Shown piece by piece: positions 1 to 5,700 of a stretch of DNA of 7,105 bases. Position 1 is the first letter of the stretch. Every line of letters begins with the position of its first letter. The notes beneath the pieces were generated by a model, which was given only the letters and a program-made list of their open reading frames with translations, was not told the origin of the DNA and did not search any database. The translations under genes were made by a program, and so were the position numbers. The stretch spans positions 1 to 7,105 of the forward strand of contig CAIOTP010000307.1 in assembly GCA_903861235.1 (NCBI GenBank), read 5' to 3'. This stretch comes from an uncultured bacterium (lineage in GTDB: Bacteria; Planctomycetota; Phycisphaerae; Phycisphaerales; SM1A02).

Positions 1-2803
1 AGACATCCACGACGCCGTTGCCGTTGGTGTCGGTCTCGGGCCAGTCGCGGGTCTCACAGACATCGAGCAGGCCGTTGGCGTTGCAGTCCTCGGTGATGGC
101 GGCGGTGTAGCTGAGCGAGGCACGGACCCAGGATCCCGTGGGGCATTGACCGGCATTCACCGCAATGCTGGGCCGGAACTCGAAGTTGGCGTTGAGCGGG
201 CCGGTGGAGGTCCAGACGCAGTCGTTGAAGAAGTCGGCGGGTATGCCCAGCCAGGCCTGCATCGGACGCGGATCGCCGCCGGGCATCCACGGCGGCAACA
301 ACTGGCAATCGACGCGCTGGCCCCAGTAGTTCGACCGGTATACCTCGCCTACGAAGCGGCCGTTCAGGTAGACCGTGAGGTATTCCGAGGGTGACGAGAA
401 GTCACCAAAGACTTCAACAGACACGCTGATTTCGGACAGTGCGTACGGCGGCGCCTCAAGCACACCCGTTCGAGGAGATCCGTAGCCGATCGGACCCAGT
501 TGGCCGGTGGAGAGAGTGACCTGCAGGTTCAGCTGCTGCTGATAGCTGTCGATGATCTGGTCACCGTCGCAGTCCTCTTCGCGGCCATCCGCGATCTCGC
601 AGTTGTCCGGAATCATGTTGGTGTTCAGATCCTTGCTGGCACCACTGGATATGTCGCAGGAGTCCGGTCGACCATTGCCGTCACAGTCCGGAGCTCCTGA
701 CGCGATCTCGCAGGTATCCAGCACGCCGTTGCCATTGCAGTCCTGCGCGGATCCATTGGCGATCTCGCATGCATCCGGCACGCGGTTGCCGTTGCAATCC
801 TGCACCCATCCCCACATGATCTCGCAGGAATCGGGGATGCTGTTCCAGTTGCAGTCCGACGCCGTGCCGTTGGCGATATCACACGAATCGATGAAGCCGT
901 TGCCATTGCAATCCTGAGCCCAGCCCCAGGCGATGTCGCAGGTATCCGGGATACCGTTGCCGTTGCAATCCTGCACGGAGCCGTTGGCGATGTCGCAGGA
1001 ATCGGGAATGCCGTTCGCATTGCAGTCCTGAGCCGCTCCTACAGCGATGTCCACGAAGTCCACCTGCCCGTTCTGGTTGCAGTCCGGGCCTCCAACGGCA
1101 TCACAGGCATCCGGCACACCGTTCCAGTTGTAGTCGGTGTCACGCCCCTGGGCGATGTCGCAGCCGTCCAGGATGGCATTGCCGTTGCAGTCCTGGGCCC
1201 ACCCCGAGGCCAGTTCGCACGAGTCGGGAATGCCGTTGCCGTTGCAGTCCTGCGCGGTCCCGACGACGATGTCGCAGGAATCCGGGACACCGTTGCCGTT
1301 GCAATCCTGTGCAGACCCGCTGGCGATGTCGCAGGAGTCTGGGACGCCATTGCCGTTGCAGTCGGGAATGCCACCACCAGCCATTTCACAAGCGTCCGGG
1401 AAACCGTTGTTGTTGCAGTCAGGCGCATCGCCTCGGGCGATCTCGCACGAGTCAAGCTGCCCGTTGCCATTGCAATCCAGACCACGCAGCTCACGGATCG
1501 AGACATTGTCGATCAGCGCGTAGAAGGCCTCAAGACAGCCTGGCGCTTCGGGAGTACCCACGGAAGCTATGCGGAGATCCATCAGGGGCGAGTTGGCGTT
1601 GAAGGACATCTGCACCCGGCTCCAGGCACGAGTCGGCACGTTGCTTGCATCGAAAACTGACCGGCTCCCCCCGATGGAGACCTCGATGGCGTCGTATTCG
1701 TCCAGGAAGACGTCCATGGCCATCACATACGAGCTTCCGGAGATCAGTGCCACCTGCTGCGTGATGCTGCCGTTGTTGTCGCAGTCACAGCAGACACTGC
1801 CCTGAAGGCTCACGAAGAACGCGCCGCCGCCCGGGTGGGTGGGTCCGCAGCCTTCCAGGTTCCGGATCAGGTCATCCGTGATAAAGCCGTGGCTCCAGAA
1901 TGGCAGCGAGAAGCCACAACTGGTGCTGCACGGATTGGGGCACCCGTTGAATGTGGCCTGCTCAAAGTCCCCGTTCTGCATGAGTTCCGGACCGCTGGTG
2001 CCACCTGCTTGCAGGTCACATGCGTCCGCGATGCCGTTGGCGTTGCAGTCGGTGTAGGTGCAGCTGCCGCAATAGTTGGGGCACCCGTTGCAAGCGAAGT
2101 CACCCGCCTGCCATGGGCAGGCATCCATGCCGTTCTCGATGCCGTCAGCATCGTCATCTGGGCAGCCCGCGGTGGCCGGCGATCCAGCCGTCCAGGGGCA
2201 GGCGTCGTAGGCATCCGGCACTCCATCCTGATCGGAGTCGCAGGCCGTGGCATCGCCGCACCAGCATGGGTTGTAGCTGGGGCAGGCCGGATTGCACTCC
2301 GAACCGGCCATCATGCAGGGATCGCAAATCCATTCCGGGCAGCCTGAACAGCTGGCCACTCCCCATTCGTAAGGGCAGTTGTCTTGACTGTCCGTGATGC
2401 AGTCGCCGTCCCAGTCGGGGCAGCCATTGGTGCACACCGGACCGAATTCGTTGGGGCAGGAGTCCTGCGCGTTCACCAGGCCGTCACCGTCCGAGTCACA
2501 GGCCCAGTCGTTTCCGCACATGCAGGGGTCGTATGTCGGGCAAGCTGGATCGCAGAAACTTCCAGGCATCATGCAGGGATCGCAATGCCAGTCCGGGCAG
2601 CCTCCGCAATGGCTTCCACCAAACTCAGTTGGGCAGCCATCTGCGACATCAAGAACCCCGTCACCATCCCGATCACACACGGCCGGGTCGTACTCCGCGC
2701 ATGCAGGATCGCAGAGGTCCGGGCAGTCGGCGCGAGCCTGCAGGTTCAGAAGCGACAGGCAGGCTGCAAGCATCATCACGACACCGGAGTTCAAGTTGAG
2801 CAT
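1..2803 (-). CDS. Giant secreted Cys-rich calcium-loop repeat protein (3' end outside window)
   Basis: One frame stays open for 934 codons from ATG at 2803 to the window edge, so the C-terminus is missing. The start is fixed by an in-frame TGA about 20 codons upstream with no ATG or GTG between; the ribosome site is weak. Residues 1-25 form a signal peptide ending in ARA, although its N-terminus lacks a basic residue. Residues 26-250 are very Cys-rich (35 Cys) with five thrombospondin-3-like loops (44-55, 103-114, 130-141, 189-200, 216-227; DxDxDGxxDxxD style). Residues about 272-438 resemble a DUF642/CBM4-9 beta-sandwich, opening with NGDFE and closing with IDNVSI. Residues 442-754 hold 17 tandem loops, DCNGNGxPDSCDIAxG. 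Residues about 758-902 form a second beta-rich domain, followed by two more loops at 906 and 925. The D1, N3, N5, G6, D9, D/E12 spacing matches EF-hand and dockerin loops, so calcium binding outside the cell is inferred. A surface, stalk or adhesin role is plausible but unproven; I do not recognise a named family for the whole protein. Synonymous codon choice looks looser than in the neighbouring genes. Confidence 0.9.
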   Translation of the reverse strand, partial: MLNLNSGVVMMLAACLSLLNLQARADCPDLCDPACAEYDPAVCDRDGDGVLDVADGCPTEFGGSHCGGCPDWHCDPCMMPGSFCDPACPTYDPCMCGNDWACDSDGDGLVNAQDSCPNEFGPVCTNGCPDWDGDCITDSQDNCPYEWGVASCSGCPEWICDPCMMAGSECNPACPSYNPCWCGDATACDSDQDGVPDAYDACPWTAGSPATAGCPDDDADGIENGMDACPWQAGDFACNGCPNYCGSCTYTDCNANGIADACDLQAGGTSGPELMQNGDFEQATFNGCPNPCSTSCGFSLPFWSHGFITDDLIRNLEGCGPTHPGGGAFFVSLQGSVCCDCDNNGSITQQVALISGSSYVMAMDVFLDEYDAIEVSIGGSRSVFDASNVPTRAWSRVQMSFNANSPLMDLRIASVGTPEAPGCLEAFYALIDNVSIRELRGLDCNGNGQLDSCEIARGDAPDCNNNGFPDACEMAGGGIPDCNGNGVPDSCDIASGSAQDCNGNGVPDSCDIVVGTAQDCNGNGIPDSCELASGWAQDCNGNAILDGCDIAQGRDTDYNWNGVPDACDAVGGPDCNQNGQVDFVDIAVGAAQDCNANGIPDSCDIANGSVQDCNGNGIPDTCDIAWGWAQDCNGNGFIDSCDIANGTASDCNWNSIPDSCEIMWGWVQDCNGNRVPDACEIANGSAQDCNGNGVLDTCEIASGAPDCDGNGRPDSCDISSGASKDLNTNMIPDNCEIADGREEDCDGDQIIDSYQQQLNLQVTLSTGQLGPIGYGSPRTGVLEAPPYALSEISVSVEVFGDFSSPSEYLTVYLNGRFVGEVYRSNYWGQRVDCQLLPPWMPGGDPRPMQAWLGIPADFFNDCVWTSTGPLNANFEFRPSIAVNAGQCPTGSWVRASLSYTAAITEDCNANGLLDVCETRDWPETDTNGNGVVDV
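542..1480 (-). repeat. Tandem array of 17 units of about 57 bp (19 aa) inside the giant CDS
   Basis: In protein terms each unit reads x-D-C-N-x-N-G-x-x-D-x-C-D/E-I followed by a five- to six-residue linker such as ANGSA, ASGWA or AWGWA. Units begin, on the minus strand, at 1480, 1423, 1366, 1309, 1252, 1195, 1138, 1087, 1030, 973, 916, 859, 802, 745, 691, 634 and 577. All are 57 bp except unit 7 (51 bp) and unit 14 (54 bp); the final unit is only the 12-residue loop plus its leading residue. Every indel is a multiple of three. The loop has EF-hand ligand spacing with Cys at loop positions 2 and 11, which suggests a disulfide locking each loop. Units 7 and 16 lack the first Cys, and units 8 and 17 lack the second. 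Confidence 0.93.
2195..2350 (-). repeat. Copy B of the Cys-rich duplicated unit (residues 152-203)
   Basis: This is the second copy of the 52-residue core described for 2453-2608, with cysteines at 152, 155, 160, 163, 170, 174, 180, 182, 188 and 202. It keeps CDPCMM and a CNPACP version of the CDPACP motif, and its calcium loop (189-200) has the full D-x-D-x-D-G-x-x-D-x-x-D ligand set, whereas copy A has Asn at loop position 9. The spacing and absence of gaps point to an in-frame tandem duplication of a roughly 86-residue module, with a shorter non-homologous-looking loop segment (residues 124-143) between the two cores. Confidence 0.88.
2453..2608 (-). repeat. Copy A of a Cys-rich duplicated unit (residues 66-117)
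   Basis: This segment aligns without gaps to residues 152-203 of the same protein, exactly 86 residues (258 bp) further on. By direct count 34 of 52 residues are identical and all ten cysteines coincide (66, 69, 74, 77, 84, 88, 94, 96, 102, 116). It contains CDPCMM, a CDPACP-type motif and one thrombospondin-3-like loop ending in CP. Residues 27-62 look like a shortened third copy that keeps the CDPACxxYDP motif and the calcium loop but lacks the front part and the CMC segment. Confidence 0.88.
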
Positions 2804-2978
2804 GGTCGGTTTCCCGGAGAGGTCGAGGGTCGGGTTCTGAGGCGCTCGCCAGCGGGGAAGGGATCACCGTCCCCGCCGCTGGTCCGGACAGCATGGACCG
2901 AGAATTCGCGGTGTCAAGCGGAATCCATCAGGAAACACGGCTAAAAAGTCGCGACATGGATCGTTGAGGCCGCCTCGC
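2804..2978. other. Intergenic region between lgt and the giant repeat-protein gene
   Basis: This 175-base gap is the largest between the minus-strand genes. Reading on the minus strand, it begins with a small GAGG/CCTC stem (2976-2966) and, further on, the palindrome GTCGCGAC followed by five T (2955-2943). Neither forms a convincing intrinsic terminator, because the stem is short and not next to the T-run. A candidate promoter follows (2917-2890). A 5-bp inverted repeat GGTCC/GGACC (2881-2885 and 2895-2899) overlaps its -10 element. Confidence 0.6.
2890..2917 (-). promoter_or_regulatory. Candidate sigma70-type promoter for the giant repeat-protein gene
   Basis: On the minus strand a perfect TTGACA (2917-2912) is followed after 16 bases by CATGCT (2895-2890), which matches the -10 consensus only at the A, T and final T. 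It would give a leader of roughly 80 bases before the ATG at 2803. The -35 match is good, the -10 is poor, and planctomycete promoters are not well defined, so this is tentative. Confidence 0.3.
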
Positions 2979-4034
2979 TCACGCCCGCCACCCACCCATC
3001 CTGGCCACATTGCGCCTTCCGCACCACCACGCGCCCGCCGCGCCGCCGGCCACCATGCCCAGGCTCAGCAGCATGGGCAGCGTGAGCGGACCCACGCGGA
3101 ACACGCCGGCATCCGCTTCGCGGAGCTGCTCCGTGCCCAGCCTCAGCACGCCGTAGAACGCGAAGAAGCAGCCGGTGATCACGCCGGGTCGGCGGGGCTT
3201 CCACCACACGATCGCCAGCAGCGCGAACAGGACCACGCCGTCGGTGAGGGCCTGCGCGAAGTTGTTGGGCCAGTAGGCCGTCAGCAGCGGCGCCACCTTG
3301 GCCTGCACACCCGCATCCCCGCCATAGCAGGCGGCGTAGAGCACATCGCCTGGCATGCCCTGCGCCACGCCTTCGCGCACCGGCATGGGCGCGCGCTGCA
3401 GACCGCGGATCACCGCCTCGCTGGTGGCCGGCACGGCGCGAGCGATCTCGGCCAGTTCCTTCGCGTGTCCGAAACCCGGCTGCAGCATCTGCTCCGGATA
3501 CTTCACGCTCCACCAGGGCGGACTCGCCTGCATGCTCTCGGGCAGCGGCTTGCCCCACAGCTCGCCGTTGATCCAGTTGGCCAGGCGTCCGAAGCCCAGC
3601 CCCGGGCAGGCGCTGAAGCTGGCCAGGTCCATGACATGTCCCACGGGCACCGCGTTCTGGCGCGCCCACCACCAGCAGGCCACCAGCACCCCCAGGATGC
3701 CGCCGTGACTGCTCATGCCTCCCTTGTGGATGAACAGCAGTCCCCAGAAGGGGAACTCGCCGGTGAAGGTCCACAGCAGATGCGTGTCGTAGAAGAGCAC
3801 ATGCCCCAGCCGACCGCCGATGAGCACGCCGCCGATCACCCAGGTCAGGAAGTCGCCCACCTGCGGTTCGCTCAGCGGCGAGCGACGTGTGCGGCTCATC
3901 CAGCGCATGATCAGCCACGCCGCTAGGAAGCCCGCGGCGTAGCTGATGCCGTACCAGCGCACGCCGAATCCGCCGCCCAGGCGCAGGGCCATGGGATCCA
4001 GCGTGTGCAGCATGCTTTCGGCCAGCAGGGGCAT
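2979..4034 (-). CDS. lgt: Prolipoprotein diacylglyceryl transferase
   Basis: Lgt is the inner-membrane enzyme that transfers diacylglycerol from phosphatidylglycerol to the lipobox cysteine of prolipoproteins, the first step of lipoprotein maturation. The 351-residue product shows the family signature GRLANWINGELWG at 149-161. Counterparts of the E. coli essential or important residues are visible: Tyr28 (Y26), His110 in SSHGGILG (H103), Arg150 (R143), Asn153 (N146), Glu158 (E151), Gly161 (G154), Tyr294 (Y235), Arg298 (R239) and Glu302 (E243). Several hydrophobic segments fit a polytopic membrane protein. It is about 60 residues longer than the E. coli enzyme, mainly through an insert between residues 162 and 253. 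The usual HPSQLYE-like motif appears as YWPNNFAQAL at 254-263. The ATG at 4034 lies 9 bases after the queF stop with no clear Shine-Dalgarno site, which suggests translational coupling. Confidence 0.95.
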   Translation of the reverse strand: MPLLAESMLHTLDPMALRLGGGFGVRWYGISYAAGFLAAWLIMRWMSRTRRSPLSEPQVGDFLTWVIGGVLIGGRLGHVLFYDTHLLWTFTGEFPFWGLLFIHKGGMSSHGGILGVLVACWWWARQNAVPVGHVMDLASFSACPGLGFGRLANWINGELWGKPLPESMQASPPWWSVKYPEQMLQPGFGHAKELAEIARAVPATSEAVIRGLQRAPMPVREGVAQGMPGDVLYAACYGGDAGVQAKVAPLLTAYWPNNFAQALTDGVVLFALLAIVWWKPRRPGVITGCFFAFYGVLRLGTEQLREADAGVFRVGPLTLPMLLSLGMVAGGAAGAWWCGRRNVARMGGWRA

Positions 4035-4043
4035 GGTCGGCGC

Positions 4044-4412
4044 TCAGCCGCGCGCCCACGCCGCGGGCACCGCGCCGTGGCTGGCGATGATGCGGCTGCG
4101 GATGCCTCCGCGGCCCTTCCAGTCGGTCACGATCTGGAGCCAGCGCGGGCTCATGGCCTGCGCCAGGTCGTCGCGGATGCGGTTGGTGACCGCCTCGTAG
4201 AAGATGCCCTCGTTGCGGAAGCTCTGGTAGTAAAGCTTCAGGCTCTTCAGCTCCACGCACACCGCCGCGGGCTCGTACCGCAGCGTGACATGGCCGAAGT
4301 CCGGGTGCCCGGTCTTGGGGCACACGCTGGTGAATTCCTCGCTGACATGCTCGATCAGGAAGGGCGTGTCGGAGGGTGCGTCGAAGAACTCGAGAAGGTC
4401 CGCCTTGGGCAT
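4044..4412 (-). CDS. queF: NADPH-dependent 7-cyano-7-deazaguanine reductase (QueF, type I)
   Basis: QueF reduces the nitrile preQ0 to the amine preQ1, a cytosolic step in making the tRNA wobble base queuosine. The 122-residue size fits the short unimodular form. The catalytic cysteine is Cys31 in TSVCPKTGHPDFG, with the acid-base aspartate Asp38. The QueF motif ELKSLKLY that belongs to the NADPH site is at 54-61. The NEGIFYEAVTNRI helix (67-79) and RGGIR (101-105) are also typical of the family. The common TGQPDF is TGHPDF here, a small deviation near the active site. The ATG at 4412 is preceded by a 7-bp hairpin ending three bases upstream and has no good ribosome-binding site at normal distance. 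No other queuosine gene is visible in the window. It sits between the L,D-transpeptidase and lgt, 9 bases before the latter. Confidence 0.95.
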   Translation of the reverse strand: MPKADLLEFFDAPSDTPFLIEHVSEEFTSVCPKTGHPDFGHVTLRYEPAAVCVELKSLKLYYQSFRNEGIFYEAVTNRIRDDLAQAMSPRWLQIVTDWKGRGGIRSRIIASHGAVPAAWARG

Positions 4413-4415
4413 GGG

Positions 4416-4437
4416 GCGAAGGCTAGTCCACCTTCGC
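4416..4437 (-). promoter_or_regulatory. Hairpin in the queF leader
   Basis: The arms GCGAAGG (4437-4431 on the minus strand) and CCTTCGC (4422-4416) form a perfect 7-bp stem with an 8-base loop that ends three bases before the queF ATG. No T-run follows, so it is not an intrinsic terminator. The AAGG in its upstream arm is the only Shine-Dalgarno-like string nearby and would be masked when folded. I see no preQ1 riboswitch consensus. A role in translation control is only a guess. Confidence 0.45.
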
Positions 4438-4461
4438 GGCGTCCGCCTGCGGAGGTCCGCT

Positions 4462-5664
4462 TCAGGGCGCGATGGTCACGGTCGACCGCGGTTCGGTGAT
4501 CAGCTCGTAGACCACTTCCACATCGCCCGGCCGCATGCGCACGCACCCCATGCTGCGTTGCTGGCCGATCGAGTCCAGGTCCACGGTGCCGTGGATGCCG
4601 TAGCCCTCGAAGGACTTGTTGTGGGGCTCGATGCCCTTGAGGCCGATCCACCGCTCGCCGATGGGGTTCTTGGGATCGTTGCTGGCGAAGTACTCGCCGG
4701 TCCGCGGATTGCGCCATTCGGGATCGATCAGCTTGCTCTTGGGACGCACCGCGAATGCACCGGTGGGGGTGCTGTTGAGTTCGCCCAGGCCGATGGGGTA
4801 GCTGGCCACCATCACACGGTCGGCGCCCTCGCCCATGAAGATGTTCAGGCGGTATTCGGCCTTGCGGACCTCGCCGTGGAAGGAGCCCTTGGGCAGCTTG
4901 AGCGACTGGCCCACACGGAGTCCGTTGGGATTGGCGATGCCGTTCACGCGCTGCAGGAACCGCCAGTCGCAGTCCAGGTTCTCCGACTTGGCGATCTTGG
5001 CGAGCGAATCGCCCGGCTGCACCTTGTAGGTGGCCGAGTAGGGATCGTTGCCGAGCGTGCGGTTGCTGAAGAGCAGCACGGCGTTGATCTTGTTGACGGC
5101 GTCATAGCCACGGAGGCGGTCCACGGTGGGCAGGGCGGAACCTTCAAGGAGTCGTGTGAGCGCCACGCGAGCCCGCACGGGATCCGCGTCCACCTGGGCC
5201 AGCGCCGCGTCCAGGGCTGCACGGCTGCTGCCGGCGTCGGGAATCGGCGAGGTGCTCGCCGCGGATGGCGGGGCAGCGTCACCCGGCGCCGCGCCGATGA
5301 TGCCGCTCGAGGGCGTCTGCACGGGAGTGGCGGCGGCGGGCTCGGGCGCCGGCTTCGGTGTCTCGGGCGCGGCCTGGACGACCTCGCCGATCACCACCAC
5401 CTCGCCAGGCTTGTCGCTCACCACCACTTCGGTCGGCGGCTTCTCCGACTGAGTCTCCTTGGGTCCCACGGGTCCGCTGCGCACTGCGTCCGCAGGCACG
5501 TCGCCGCCCCACAGCCACGCGCTGACCACCCACACGCCGCCCACGATCACCGCAAGCACGGCCACGGGAACGGCAAGTCGCTGCACGAGCGATCGACGAC
5601 CGCCCACGTTGGTGTTGAAGCGGCCGCGAGGGCTCAGTCGGGGGCTTTGGCTGGCAAGGACCAT
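4462..5664 (-). CDS. Membrane-anchored L,D-transpeptidase with LysM and YkuD domains
   Basis: This is a periplasmic enzyme of the YkuD family, which forms 3-3 peptidoglycan crosslinks or attaches proteins to peptidoglycan through a catalytic cysteine. In the 400-residue product, a basic N-terminus precedes one membrane segment (about 31-50), which fits a signal anchor. A Pro/Ala-rich linker follows (about 55-145), then a helical stretch (146-200). The LysM domain is at about 212-258, starting YKVQPGDSLAKIAK and ending LRVGQSLKLP. The YkuD domain is at about 268-400. Its catalytic motif IHGT...SIG...SMGCVRM spans 357-377, with His358, Ser371, Cys374 and Arg376. The ATG at 5664 has GGAG 8 bases upstream. 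The gene starts 36 bases after the cyclo-ligase stop and ends 49 bases before queF, so co-transcription is likely. LysM presumably holds it on glycan strands. Which reaction it catalyses (crosslinking or lipoprotein attachment) cannot be told from sequence. Confidence 0.95.
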   Translation of the reverse strand: MVLASQSPRLSPRGRFNTNVGGRRSLVQRLAVPVAVLAVIVGGVWVVSAWLWGGDVPADAVRSGPVGPKETQSEKPPTEVVVSDKPGEVVVIGEVVQAAPETPKPAPEPAAATPVQTPSSGIIGAAPGDAAPPSAASTSPIPDAGSSRAALDAALAQVDADPVRARVALTRLLEGSALPTVDRLRGYDAVNKINAVLLFSNRTLGNDPYSATYKVQPGDSLAKIAKSENLDCDWRFLQRVNGIANPNGLRVGQSLKLPKGSFHGEVRKAEYRLNIFMGEGADRVMVASYPIGLGELNSTPTGAFAVRPKSKLIDPEWRNPRTGEYFASNDPKNPIGERWIGLKGIEPHNKSFEGYGIHGTVDLDSIGQQRSMGCVRMRPGDVEVVYELITEPRSTVTIAP

Positions 5665-5672
5665 GGGTCGAT

Positions 5673-5676
5673 CTCC
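5673..5676 (-). promoter_or_regulatory. Ribosome-binding site of the L,D-transpeptidase gene
   Basis: GGAG on the minus strand lies 8 bases before the ATG at 5664. It supports that start over the downstream codons and is the clearest Shine-Dalgarno site among the minus-strand genes here. Confidence 0.6.
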
Positions 5677-5700
5677 GTGGGGGCGCGTCGTTCCGGGAGA

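Noticed and set aside
542..1480. CRISPR-like regular spacing of about 57 bp
   Set aside because: The units are coding, in frame, diverge gradually and have no unique spacers between identical repeats; they are protein repeats.
625..2435. Several minus-strand open frames with Thr/Arg/Ala-rich repetitive products, and matching plus-strand frames
   Set aside because: They are out-of-frame readings of the 57-bp repeats and neighbouring parts of the giant gene, whose true frame is continuous from 2803 to the left edge.
2941..2978. Possible intrinsic terminator after lgt (short GAGG/CCTC stem, and GTCGCGAC followed by five T)
   Set aside because: The 4-bp stem is about 18 bases from the T-run, and the 8-base palindrome next to the T-run cannot form a useful hairpin by itself.
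2941..4323. A 460-codon minus-strand open frame overlapping lgt and queF
   Set aside because: It is the shifted frame of two recognised genes and has a Arg/Ala/Gly-rich composition with no domain.
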